DNA of 40,583 bases from Streptomyces mangrovisoli (GTDB lineage: Bacteria; Actinomycetota; Actinomycetes; Streptomycetales; Streptomycetaceae). The notes under the pieces are model-generated. The model made no database searches and had not been told where the DNA came from. It saw only the letters and a list, made by a program, of their open reading frames with translations. Shown piece by piece: positions 23,360 through 30,425 of this stretch. The DNA lies in NCBI RefSeq assembly GCF_000974985.2, contig NZ_LAVA02000007.1, positions 1-40,583 on the forward strand, written 5' to 3'. A program made the position numbers and the translations under genes. Within the stretch, counting starts at the first letter, position 1; each line of letters opens with the position of its first letter.

Positions 23360-24744
23360 AGTCGTACAAGGTCGTCATCTGGAAGCTAAGCATCAACCGC
23401 TCGGCGAAGAAGCCGACTTACCTCGTCCGGTGGTCCGTTGGCGGCGAGCCGTTCCACGAGTCGCACAAGACGCAGGCGCTGGCGGACCGGTTCCGCGCGA
23501 AGCTCCTTCGGGCTGCTGATAAGGGCGAGCCGTTCGACACGATCACCGGGCTGCCGGACTCGCTGCGGAGCGGGAAGACGGCGCTGTCGTTCCTCGACCT
23601 GGCGGTCAAGTACGTGGATGCCCGATGGGCGGACGCGTCCGCCAAGCAGCGGGACAGCGTGACCGATGCCCTGGCGACGGTCGTTCCCGCCTTGGTCAAG
23701 CCGGGGCGGGGGCGTCCCGCTCCGGAGGTACTGCGGCGGGCGCTGCGTTCGTATGTTCTGCCGATTCCTCGTCGGGAGCGTGAGCGGCCGGAGGAGATCG
23801 CTGCGGCCGTGCGGTGGATCGAAAAGGCATCGCTTCCTGTGGGGGAGTTGCAAGAGATCGCCCGTGCGCACGAGCTGATCGAGGCGCTGAGCCGGAGGCT
23901 GGACGGCAAGCCTGCGGCGACGCAGACGTATCGGCGACGGCGGGCGGTGGTCTTCAACGTCCTTGAATACGCCGTCGAACTCGACCACCTGCCGTCCAAC
24001 CCGCTGAGCCGGGTCCGGCGCAAGCGGGGCAAGCGGCCCTTGCAGGAAGTCGACCGCCGGGTAGTGGTCAATCCGCGACAGGCTCGGGAACTGCTCACGG
24101 CGCTCACGTACGTGGGCGGCTACGACCGGGCCGGCGGGCGGAGGCTGCGGGCGTTCTTCGCGTGCCTGTACTACGCGGCCATGCGACCGGGCGAGGCGCT
24201 CGGGTTACGCCGCTCCGACTGCACGCTCCCGGCTACCGGCTGGGGCCGCATCGAGCTGGCGGAGACCCGGCCGACCGCGGGGAAGGCATGGACGGACTCC
24301 GGCGAGGCGCACGACCGGCGTGGGCTGAAGCAGCGGGCCGAGGGAGAGGTGCGCATCGTGCCGATCCCGCCTCCACTGGTGCGGCTGCTGCGTGACCACG
24401 TGAAGGAGTTCGGCACGGCTGATGACGGGCGGCTGTTCTTCAGCGAGCGGGGAAACGTGATCGCGGCCTCGTCCTACGCGCGAGCGTGGAAGCAGGCTCG
24501 GGAGCTGGCGCTCGTGCCCGATCAGGTGTCGTCGGTCCTGGCCTTCCGGCCGTACGACCTCCGTCACGCGGGAGTCTCCCAGTGGCTCAACTCCGGGGTG
24601 CCGGCGCCGGAGGTCGCTGCTCGTGCCGGTCACTCGGTGGACGTCCTGCTGAAGATCTACGCCAAGTGCATCGACGGTCAGGAAGCGGCGATGAATGACC
24701 GGATCATGAGGGGGCTGGGGGAGGAGGGCGAAGCCCCGGCCTGA
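23356..24744 (+). CDS. int: Tyrosine site-specific integrase of E1
   Basis: 462 aa. Catalytic residues are Arg in A-M-R-P-G-E-A-L-G-L, then P-Y-D-L-R-H-A-G-V (second Arg; His of the usual HxxR replaced by Tyr, common in this group), G-H-S-V-D-V (His) and nucleophile Tyr in L-L-K-I-Y-A-K-C. The core-binding SAM-like domain is at about 65-195. It integrates the excised circle at the 3' end of tRNA-Arg(CCG). A TTA codon lies at 24205-24207. Its 3' end is about 270 bp from the att core, with arm sites and terminator between. Confidence 0.94.
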   Translation: MKSYKVVIWKLSINRSAKKPTYLVRWSVGGEPFHESHKTQALADRFRAKLLRAADKGEPFDTITGLPDSLRSGKTALSFLDLAVKYVDARWADASAKQRDSVTDALATVVPALVKPGRGRPAPEVLRRALRSYVLPIPRRERERPEEIAAAVRWIEKASLPVGELQEIARAHELIEALSRRLDGKPAATQTYRRRRAVVFNVLEYAVELDHLPSNPLSRVRRKRGKRPLQEVDRRVVVNPRQARELLTALTYVGGYDRAGGRRLRAFFACLYYAAMRPGEALGLRRSDCTLPATGWGRIELAETRPTAGKAWTDSGEAHDRRGLKQRAEGEVRIVPIPPPLVRLLRDHVKEFGTADDGRLFFSERGNVIAASSYARAWKQARELALVPDQVSSVLAFRPYDLRHAGVSQWLNSGVPAPEVAARAGHSVDVLLKIYAKCIDGQEAAMNDRIMRGLGEEGEAPA

Positions 24745-24857
24745 CGCGTCGACGTGACCGATATAGGGGAGCCCCGGACCGGGATGGTTCGGGGCTCTCG
24801 TGCGCCCGTCCACGTATGGTCCGCAGGGCCATCCTGGGCGGGCTGAAGAACGGCCAC

Positions 24858-24903
24858 TGACCTGCGGAGAGACCCGTCAAGATCATTACGTCGTCATTAC
24901 GTG
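24858..24903. other. Candidate integrase arm sites at right end of E1
   Basis: TGACCTGCGG (24858-24867), AAGATCATTACG (24879-24890) and CATTACGTG (24895-24903) repeat the order seen at 10651-10713. The double ATTACGT is AT-rich against the background. Confidence 0.55.
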
Positions 24904-24961
24904 ATCACTGGCAAACGGCTGCTTTCGGCGGCATCCGGCTGCGTACGGCCGTAGATACGCG

Positions 24962-25003
24962 AAGACCCCGTCCTCAGCGTTCTCGCTGGTGGCGGGGTCT
25001 TTG
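24962..25003. terminator. Hairpin terminator beside second att core
   Basis: Stem GACCCCG (24964-24970) with CGGGGTC (24993-24999), followed by TTT on the plus strand. Near-copy of 10521-10560. It can end transcription from int on the plus strand and from a tRNA gene on the minus strand. Confidence 0.72.
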
Positions 25004-25017
25004 GGCACCTCATTCAA

Positions 25018-25060
25018 GGTGCCCCCGGCAGGATTCGAACCTGCGCACACGGCTCCGGAG
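25018..25060 (-). repeat. att core 2: 3' part of tRNA-Arg(CCG), E1/E2 junction
   Basis: Identical over 43 bp to 10577-10619. Bases to its right (TGGTTGCGG and on) do not rebuild the tRNA 5' half, so this copy is also a remnant. It marks the end of E1 and start of E2; the intact tRNA-Arg gene is predicted beyond the right edge. Confidence 0.9.
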
Positions 25061-25511
25061 TGGTTGCGGCATTCAAGATCTGAAGTCTTGCTGACCTGCG
25101 GCGGAGCGGGATCGGGCAAAGCGGGGACAGCGACTGTGTCGGAGGTGTGTCGCGTACTTCCTGTCGGCCCGCCCCTATTAGGTCCTTCCGGATCACCGTG
25201 TTCGGGCAGCGACATGGGAGTAGGAGGCCGAGCCTCTTTCCTTCGCTCTAGGGCACGCTTCTGGAGTAGACACGCTGTCGTAAACCGAGAATGAGGGGTT
25301 GGCCGTGGGGGGAGCAGCCCATGAGCCGCGTCTCCTTGTCCAAGCGTGGGGTTGCCTAGTTGGATGTACTGCTATGGCGGGTGCGGGTCTTGAAGGCGGC
25401 GGGCCCCGTGCGCTGTTCCGCCCGCATGTGCAGGGGGAATCCTGTTGGGCTTGGGGAGTATCAGAGGGGCGAGGGCTGGGCAGTCGGAGTTGCTGGGACC
25501 TGGGGGGATGG
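25061..25511. other. Left-end non-coding region of E2 with arm-like site
   Basis: No gene supported. It contains TGACCTGCGGCGGAG (25092-25106), shared with the left end of E1, and CCTATTAGG (25174-25182), which recurs at 26494-26502. Confidence 0.55.
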
Positions 25512-25997
25512 ATGGGCACGTTTGTAGCGACGCTGTTGGGTGCCGCGATAGGAGTTGCAGGAACTTTGCTGATAGAGCGGTTCCGTGCGCGAAACGCCGA
25601 ACGGCGAGCAAAGGGAGCGGCTCGGGCTGAGGCGTATATCAGTTTCATCGACGCGGTGCATGCGACAAGTGGACGCCTGCGGACACTTGCATTGGAAATA
25701 GCCACTGTGCCGGAAGCTGAGAAGTTTACGCGAGCGCGAGAAGTGTTCCGTGATGGTGGTTTATATTCAGCACGAGAGAGGGTGATTCTCTTTGCACCGG
25801 AGAGAATAGCGCACGCGGCCGATGTCGTTTTCACGAGCTTACGGGATCTGCGGCAAGTCGTAGCGGATGGGCGTGGCGTAGACGATCCGGCCTACCTTGC
25901 CGAGGTCGAGAACTACGCGGCTGGTCTTGGGCAGTTGCGGTCGTTGATCCGAGAAGACCTCGGGGAAGCGCCTCTGCAACGTGATGTCTCCTGGTGA
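25512..25997 (+). CDS. Single-TM protein with helical cytoplasmic domain
   Basis: 161 aa. ATG 25512 has a GGGGGGATGG ribosome site just upstream; a longer in-frame reading to 25299 is low complexity and unlikely. The N-terminal TM (FVATLLGAAIGVAGTLLIE) is followed by a basic, coiled-coil-like helix (RFRARNAERRAKGAARAEAY) and more helices. Two TTA codons (G-G-L-Y and T-S-L-R) and low GC point to imported DNA and possible bldA control. Streptomycete elements often carry such small membrane-anchored proteins; function unknown. Confidence 0.62.
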   Translation: MGTFVATLLGAAIGVAGTLLIERFRARNAERRAKGAARAEAYISFIDAVHATSGRLRTLALEIATVPEAEKFTRAREVFRDGGLYSARERVILFAPERIAHAADVVFTSLRDLRQVVADGRGVDDPAYLAEVENYAAGLGQLRSLIREDLGEAPLQRDVSW

Positions 25998-26594
25998 CGA
26001 TCAGTTCTGTTGGCCTGTGCAGTCATCACGACCGCTGCCGCACGGCACGGCACGGCACGGCACGGCACCAGCTATACCTGCAGGTGTTTGAGTATGGCTC
26101 CGGAGCACAATCAGTGTTCGGCTTGCGAATGGGCTCTGAGCATTCGGTTCCTTGATCACGCAAGGTGCGGCGAGGCCTTCTGTATCGCAGGTGGTGCGTA
26201 GCGGGCAGGTGGGTAGGTCTGTAGGGGCCGCGGTGCGCCCTCGTTGAAGCAGAGAGCGTCGCGCCGCCCAGTAGCGCTGCGGTCTCTGCCGGCCGGGCAG
26301 TGCTTCGTTGATGCCGCCCCTTATCACAAACAATAGTTGGATGGCGGCTTTATTCGTTGATCCGCTCTGCGGGTGGTCACTTTTGATAGCGTGCAAGTGG
26401 CAGGCCATTCCGTGCGAGCCGACATGTCGCATTGGAACTGGATGATCCGTGAACCACGACCCGGACTCCTGCCTCCGACGTCCATCTGTGGCGCCTATTA
26501 GGCGCGCCGCCTGACAACTCCCCCTTGCGTAACCCTGAGTTTTACTGTCGGCGTGGATCTCAGTTCTGACCGCTTTAAGATGCGGTCGAACTGA
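25998..26594. other. About 600 bp without a supported gene
   Basis: AT-richer than its surroundings. It holds a CACGG repeat (26041-26065), a 15-bp palindrome GCGCCTATTAGGCGC (26491-26505), one GACCCGGA octamer near 26457 and, at its right end, the left arm of the hairpin before the 26595 gene. Confidence 0.5.
26041..26065. repeat. CACGG pentamer, five tandem copies
   Basis: Five exact CACGG units in non-coding DNA of E2, flanked by GCCG and CACCAG. Simple-sequence tract; no coding consequence seen. Confidence 0.8.
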
Positions 26595-26595
26595 G
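26559..26595 (+). promoter_or_regulatory. Hairpin covering the leader and start of the 26595 gene
   Basis: CTCAGTTC-T-GACCGC (26559-26573) pairs with GCGGTC-GAACTGAG (26582-26595): 14 bp with one bulged T and an 8-nt loop. The right arm ends on the first base of the GTG start, and no clear ribosome site is seen outside it. It is either an operator or a translation-blocking stem. Confidence 0.6.
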
Positions 26596-26840
26596 TGGAT
26601 TCACCCGAGTTCGACCGCCGATTAGAAGGTGTCGACCGGGTGGATTCCCAGATCATTCTCTCTTTGTTGGCCGCTTCCGGAGTAGTTACGATCCTGTTGT
26701 TTGTTGTACGGGGATTCCTTGACCAACTCCCGGATCTCTTTGCGGCTTGGCGGCGCGTAAAGAGGGCGTACAGGGCGGATGCGCCGCCAGTAGATGAAGG
26801 TCGGGACGCGGAGAATCGCGGGGCGGACGTGCGGGAGTGA
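26595..26840 (+). CDS. Small single-TM protein
   Basis: 81 aa. One TM helix (IILSLLAASGVVTILLFVV) at about residues 20-38, then a basic segment (WRRVKRAYRA) and an acidic tail. GTG 26595 lacks a good ribosome site, so the gene is plausible but not certain. AT-rich like 25512-25997, and perhaps part of the same imported block. Confidence 0.5.
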   Translation: MDSPEFDRRLEGVDRVDSQIILSLLAASGVVTILLFVVRGFLDQLPDLFAAWRRVKRAYRADAPPVDEGRDAENRGADVRE

Positions 26841-26866
26841 TGAGCGCGCGATCAGGCGAGCAACTA

Positions 26867-26894
26867 GGGGCGAGTGACCTTGGAGGCTCGCCCC
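26867..26894. repeat. GGGGCGAG/CTCGCCCC hairpin shared with E1
   Basis: 8-bp arms with 12-nt loop TGACCTTGGAGG. The same arms and near-same loop flank a 75-bp insert in E1 (17955-18065). Conservation between otherwise different elements suggests a functional site such as a transfer locus, origin part or transcript end. Confidence 0.6.
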
Positions 26895-27070
26895 GCAGCT
26901 GTGGCGGCTGTCCTCTCGACCCGGGTTGGCGGGTGCGTGGCGTCGTGCCGTGCGCGGGGGAAGCGGCCCTCCCTGGCAGGGAGGCGCCGACCCCTGCCAT
27001 GCACTCCTCGCGAGGCGGGCAGGTCGGATGTCGCCTCCGGCTCCTGCGCCCATTGAAACGTCGGCTCCGC

Positions 27071-27109
27071 CGCCGGGCTGTAACACCCCCGGAGTGTTAC
27101 AGCCCGGCG
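27071..27109. promoter_or_regulatory. Perfect 16-bp inverted repeat, 7-nt spacer
   Basis: CGCCGGGCTGTAACAC (27071-27086) and GTGTTACAGCCCGGCG (27094-27109) around CCCCGGA. No T-run follows on either side. It lies upstream of the three-domain GntR gene and directly before the CCGGACAG octamers; operator or origin-associated hairpin are the main options. Confidence 0.65.
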
Positions 27110-27113
27110 ATGA

Positions 27114-27192
27114 CCGGACAGCCCGGACACCTGCCGGACGAGCTGTCCGGGATATCTATGCAGGTGAGAGGCGTAACCGGACGGGCGGACAG
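27114..27192. repeat. CCGGACAG-type octamer cluster
   Basis: CCGGACAG (27114), CCGGACAC (27123), CCGGACGA (27134), inverted CTGTCCGG (27143-27150), CCGGACGG (27177) and CGGACAG (27186) lie within 80 bp. The first and the inverted copy form a 9-bp inverted repeat. The exact octamer recurs four times at 39391-39470. Confidence 0.62.
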
Positions 27193-27323
27193 GCGGATAG
27201 GCAGGAATCTGGGGCCGATCGCTGTCCGATTCAGAGATGAGCTGGCCTCGTCGTCGGTGCCAACTGGGGGCGTAGCCTTGGGCCGGGTAGTGCTCTGTGA
27301 TCGCGTCCAGGAGAAGGGGCTCA

Positions 27324-28016
27324 ATGGGCCGGCCAGCGACAGCCTCGACAAGGGTTGCGGAGGATCTGAAGCGTCGGATTGAGGCGGGGGAGTTGCCTGT
27401 CGAACGCCCCATTCCTTCGGAAGCGGCCCTCGCCGAGGAATACGGCGTGGCACGGATGACGATTCAGAGAGCGCTCGCGACACTTGAGCAGGCGGGCGTC
27501 ATCGAGGTCGGCAAGGCAGGCCGGCGGTTCCCCAGGTCCAGCGACCCGGTTGAGCGTGTCGGTTCCAGGACTGAGGAGTTGGCCGGGCTGCTCAGCAAGG
27601 AGATCAGCGCGGGCGATCCACCCGCGGGGGCACGAGTGGCCAGTGCTGTGCAGCTTGCGGAACGCTTCCAGATCACGCGAGGGACCGCCCAGGCCGTCCT
27701 CGTTGAGCTGGAGCGTCGCGGCGTTGTCGTCAACGTGCAGGGGCGAGGACGCTTCGTTCCTGCGGAGAATGAACCAGCCGCGACGAAGGCCGCGCAGCTT
27801 GCCGAGGGTTTGCGTCGCTCGATCGGTACCGGGCAGGCACCCGCTGGGAGCGCAATCCCGGCCGAGCGGGAACTCGCTCTCCTGCACGGGGTGTCGCGTG
27901 GCGTAGTGGGCCGTGCTCTCAAGATGCTTGAGGGCGAAGGGCTGGTTCAGCGGGGGACCCGAGGCGAACGCGTTGTGTCTGAGGTCGCAGATGGGCACCC
28001 TCGTAGCCAACCATGA
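27324..28016 (+). CDS. GntR-type regulator with three tandem winged-HTH domains
   Basis: 230 aa composed almost only of three GntR winged helices. Domain 1 (~8-70) has I-P-S-E-A-A-L-A-E-E-Y-G-V-A-R-M-T-I-Q-R. Domain 2 (~82-145) has S-A-V-Q-L-A-E-R-F-Q-I-T-R-G-T-A-Q-A. Domain 3 (~154-219) has I-P-A-E-R-E-L-A-L-L-H-G-V-S-R-G-V-V-G-R. GntR proteins normally have one winged helix plus an effector domain; here no ligand domain is present. ATG 27324 has AGGAGAAGGGG upstream. The stop is followed at once by cutA. Likely a regulator of E2 that binds repeated sites. Confidence 0.85.
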   Translation: MGRPATASTRVAEDLKRRIEAGELPVERPIPSEAALAEEYGVARMTIQRALATLEQAGVIEVGKAGRRFPRSSDPVERVGSRTEELAGLLSKEISAGDPPAGARVASAVQLAERFQITRGTAQAVLVELERRGVVVNVQGRGRFVPAENEPAATKAAQLAEGLRRSIGTGQAPAGSAIPAERELALLHGVSRGVVGRALKMLEGEGLVQRGTRGERVVSEVADGHPRSQP

Positions 28017-28036
28017 GCGGGGATAGGCTCGTTGCC

Positions 28037-28369
28037 ATGACTGACTTCGTTCAGGTGAGCACAGCTACGGCGAGCCGCGCGGAGGCTGAAGAGCTGGCGC
28101 GTTCGGTAGTGCAAGCGCGACTTGCGGCAGGAGCCCAAATCATTGGCCCGGTGGTCTCTGTGTTCTGGCATCTTGGCGAGTTCGGCACCGGTGAAGAGTG
28201 GCAGCTCGTGTTCAAAACCCGAGCGGACCGGTACCCGGACCTGGAACGACACCTTCTTGCGAACCACCCTTGGAAGAACCCCGAGATCGTCGCCGTACCC
28301 ATCCTGGCTGGCGCCGAGGGCTACCTGAAGTGGGTGCATGACACGACCGCCGATGCTTCGGCAGGTTGA
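28037..28369 (+). CDS. cutA: CutA1-type divalent-cation tolerance protein
   Basis: 110 aa. Pattern: A-E-E-L-A-R-S-V-V-Q-A-R-L-A-A-G-A-Q-I-I-G-P-V-V-S-V-F-W, then E-E-W-Q-L-V-F-K-T-R, then P-E-I-V-A-V-P-I and Y-L-K-W-V. This is the trimeric CutA1 fold, with a shortened insertion after V-F-W and N-H-P-W-K-N-P-E in place of the common H-P-Y-E-V-P-E. ATG 28037 is preferred; ATG 28013, overlapping the gntR stop, adds eight residues. Probably cotranscribed with the three-domain GntR gene. The role of CutA1 in bacteria is not fully settled. Confidence 0.83.
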   Translation: MTDFVQVSTATASRAEAEELARSVVQARLAAGAQIIGPVVSVFWHLGEFGTGEEWQLVFKTRADRYPDLERHLLANHPWKNPEIVAVPILAGAEGYLKWVHDTTADASAG

Positions 28370-28370
28370 A

Positions 28371-29741
28371 TCACTGCTGAGCCTTTTCCATGGTTTCGGC
28401 AACGGCGGCGAGGCCGCGATGAGCGGTCAATGCCTGTAGCACCGGAGCGATTTGCTGGCGCGGTCGCACAGATGCCACCCCGGCTGAAAGGTCGAGCACG
28501 CGGCCCGCGACAACGGCTGCTTGCTCGATCTCTCCACCCGCGAGGTACGACTCCGAGAGCCAGGACAGATACAGGGCCTTGTCTCGGGCGTGGGTGTCGT
28601 CGAACTCGGAGAGGACGGATTGCAGGATGGGCACGGCCCGCAAGGGGCGCTGAAGCTCCGTCCAGCACCGGCCGGTCATGATGCGGAGTTCGTTCCGGTC
28701 CACCCAAGTCACCCAGTCGGGCTGAGGGTCCCCATCGTTCTCTGAAAGCGCGTCCTCGGCGGCACTCAACGCACGCTCGGTTTCATTGGCGTTCCCGGCG
28801 ACCGCGTGAGCCCAAGCCAGACGCTCGTGAAGCAGCGCGCGAACACCCCGGGGAGCGTCAGCGCCGGCGGTCCGGCAAGACTCCGTCGCAATGGCGACAG
28901 CGGATCGACGGTCCGCCCCAATTTTCTGGTACGCCAGAAAGGCAAGCGCGTTTCCGGCGAGCGAGGCGTCGGACGCTTCCAGAGCCGCTTTGTGGCTGGT
29001 CTCATAGAGTTGCGTTGCCACAGGGTGGTTTCCTGCGTCGAAAGCTGCCCAACCAGCTTGCTGGGCTTGCTCAGACAGGACGGAGAGAAGACCCCGACCG
29101 GTGGCCTCTGCGTAACTTCCTTCACGCAACAGACTCTTGGTTGCTTCGTACTCGCCGAGGTATACGGTGAAGGTATCGCCGCCGCCGAGAATGTCGTCCA
29201 GTCGGCGTAACCGTGCGGTGCGCTGGCGCAGTAGATCGGGAGTGGACCGGCTGATCTGTCGTCCGGCCGTGAAAGACGTGAGATCCGGTAGCCCCACGGC
29301 CAGTCCGGCGCCCACCGATGCGCGGAAGAAGTCCCTGCGAAGCACTGTTTCGTCTCCATCCCCTGTACTGGCATTCTGGATCGCAGATGAGGCGATGTTG
29401 CCAGCAACAAGCGGCTGTTGAGGAATCGGGTTTAGCTTGAGTGATGCATCCGTTTCCCATGGGCGGGGCGCAAGACCGAGCATTCGCCCCGGAATTCGTA
29501 GAGCGTCAGCGATCTGTACGATCTTCTCGTAGGTCGTGATGTTGCCGATTCCGCGTGCAAGAGTGCCCACTCTCTCGGGCTTGATCTCGCAGGCTTCGGC
29601 CATCCTTGAGTAGCTGATTCCGCCCCATTTGCGCGCGAGAGCGAACAAGGCCCCGAAGTCATGTCGCGCGATCGCGGCGCGCACGTCTTCGCGGCTGAGG
29701 ACGTGCGGCGGTAATGCGGCCGGCGATTGGTTGACGGTCAT
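28371..29741 (-). CDS. XRE-family regulator with TPR-like region (E2)
   Basis: 456 aa. HTH at about residues 20-85 (F-G-A-L-F-A-L-A-R-K-W-G-G-I-S-Y-S-R-M-A-E-A-C-E-I). A low-conservation linker contains R-R-D-F-F-R-A-S-V-G-A-G-L-A-V-G-L, resembling the R-R-x-F-L segment found inside many streptomycete regulators of this type. A helical repeat region follows to the end. ATG 29741 (MTVNQSPAAL) has GGGG upstream; longer readings run into non-coding DNA. Convergent with cutA, with 1 bp between stops. A palindrome at 29799-29815, just upstream, is its likely operator. Confidence 0.82.
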   Translation of the reverse strand: MTVNQSPAALPPHVLSREDVRAAIARHDFGALFALARKWGGISYSRMAEACEIKPERVGTLARGIGNITTYEKIVQIADALRIPGRMLGLAPRPWETDASLKLNPIPQQPLVAGNIASSAIQNASTGDGDETVLRRDFFRASVGAGLAVGLPDLTSFTAGRQISRSTPDLLRQRTARLRRLDDILGGGDTFTVYLGEYEATKSLLREGSYAEATGRGLLSVLSEQAQQAGWAAFDAGNHPVATQLYETSHKAALEASDASLAGNALAFLAYQKIGADRRSAVAIATESCRTAGADAPRGVRALLHERLAWAHAVAGNANETERALSAAEDALSENDGDPQPDWVTWVDRNELRIMTGRCWTELQRPLRAVPILQSVLSEFDDTHARDKALYLSWLSESYLAGGEIEQAAVVAGRVLDLSAGVASVRPRQQIAPVLQALTAHRGLAAVAETMEKAQQ

Positions 29742-29798
29742 CGCGTATCCCCATTCACGCCTGGAGTGACAGTGTGTCGCGTGGACCTGGCCGGGAGT

Positions 29799-29815
29799 GT
29801 ACCCATCATGGGTAC
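29799..29815. promoter_or_regulatory. 17-bp palindrome upstream of XRE gene
   Basis: GTACCCATCATGGGTAC, arms of 8 around a central C, 58 bp upstream of the XRE start. It shares ACCC...GGGT with the E1 operators but has a shorter centre (5 instead of 7). Confidence 0.55.
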
Positions 29816-29981
29816 CCCTCTCGCGGGGAAGAGCGAGAGCCCGGTGCCCCGGCATCCTGCTTGCTGAGCGCCAGAGTTGGCCTCGCAGAGCGGTCCGGAC
29901 GTGATGAGAGTGGAGCTGTAGGCGCCGCGAGACGCGCCACCAGTGCCACCGCATCCCGCAACTTCTCTCGGGGTCGAACCC

Positions 29982-30028
29982 TTGACGGCTCGTTAGTAGT
30001 CTGGTTCTGTGTTGCACAGTACCAGACT
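29982..30028 (+). promoter_or_regulatory. Putative E2 operon promoter with 31-bp operator
   Basis: TTGACG (29982-29987) is a good -35 box. From 29998 to 30028 the sequence is symmetric: AGTCTGGT-T-CTGTG, centre TTG, CACAG-T-ACCAGACT. The symmetric region covers the expected -10 position, so a bound regulator would block the promoter. It lies 98 bp before the first gene of the SpdB/TraB operon. Confidence 0.62.
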
Positions 30029-30050
30029 GTTAATGCTCGGCGAGCACATG

Positions 30051-30119
30051 CCCCGCGGCGGGACTCCCCAGCAAGGTCGTCCGCCACTGGGCTTCTCCCT
30101 GCTTCATCGACTCAGGAGA
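30051..30119 (+). ncRNA. Leader RNA motif, copy 1 (hairpin plus anti-SD)
   Basis: The stem of 30057-30062 (GGCGGG) with 30080-30085 (TCCGCC) closes the 17-nt loop ACTCCCCAGCAAGGTCG; outer bases CCC/GGG extend it with mismatches. Downstream TTCTCCCTG (30093-30101) can pair with the ribosome site CAGGAGA (30113-30119) of the next gene, with one bulged C. The identical loop and anti-SD layout recur at 37364-37439. Confidence 0.6.
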
Positions 30120-30125
30120 CTGTCC

Positions 30126-30425
30126 ATGCGCACGTACATCGGTCATCAACAGGCCGTCTCGGCCGAAGACTTCGTGGAACTCGCCCTGGGAACCCCGGTT
30201 GAGTTATGGCTCGGGGTGGACGGCGAGAGCGACGAAGAGCGCGCGGCTCGTCTGGATGCGGCGCGTGACATCCTCGCCGACCCGGAGTTCCGCAACCTGC
30301 CGGACGACGTGGCCCGCATCGCCGCTGAGGTGATCGAGGCGCACGCCCCGGAGCTCTTCAACGTCGTCCTGTTGGCGCGTCCGGCGAGGCGTCGCCGGCC
30401 CTCCCGACGGGGGGCCGCGGCATGA
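30126..30425 (+). CDS. Small acidic protein heading the E2 Spd/Tra operon
   Basis: 99 aa from ATG 30126, after an AGGAG ribosome site. Acidic helical sequence (S-A-E-D-F-V-E-L-A-L-G-T-P-V-E-L-W, then D-E-E-R-A-A-R-L-D-A-A-R-D-I-L) with a basic C-terminus (R-P-A-R-R-R-R-P-S-R-R). TTA codon at 30204-30206. The stop overlaps the next gene by 4 nt. Translation is probably governed by the leader hairpin. No family recognised. Confidence 0.7.
   Translation: MRTYIGHQQAVSAEDFVELALGTPVELWLGVDGESDEERAARLDAARDILADPEFRNLPDDVARIAAEVIEAHAPELFNVVLLARPARRRRPSRRGAAA

Larger units (their letters stand above)
10577..25017 (+). mobile_element. E1: RepSA-type integrative and conjugative element (AICE)
   Basis: Bounded by direct 43-bp copies of the tRNA-Arg 3' end (10577-10619 and 25018-25060). 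It contains every AICE module: tyrosine integrase and Xis, rolling-circle type initiator, FtsK-like transfer ATPase, small Spd-like proteins, and a GntR repressor with operators. The gene order gntR - regulatory protein - tra - small orfs - rep - xis - int matches pSAM2-type elements. The left 7 kb is cargo. Mobility genes look intact, so the element may still excise. Confidence 0.88.

Noticed and set aside
24989..25294. Frames running through the att core
   Set aside because: They read through tRNA-derived sequence; not plausible genes.
25299..25511. N-terminal extension of the orf25512 protein
   Set aside because: Low-complexity Gly/Trp/Cys-rich sequence; a strong ribosome site and TM signal begin at ATG 25512.
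26457..26464. GACCCGGA as a pSVH1-type clt octamer
   Set aside because: Only a single copy was noticed; clt sites need repeated octamers, and the CTGTCCGG arrays are better candidates.
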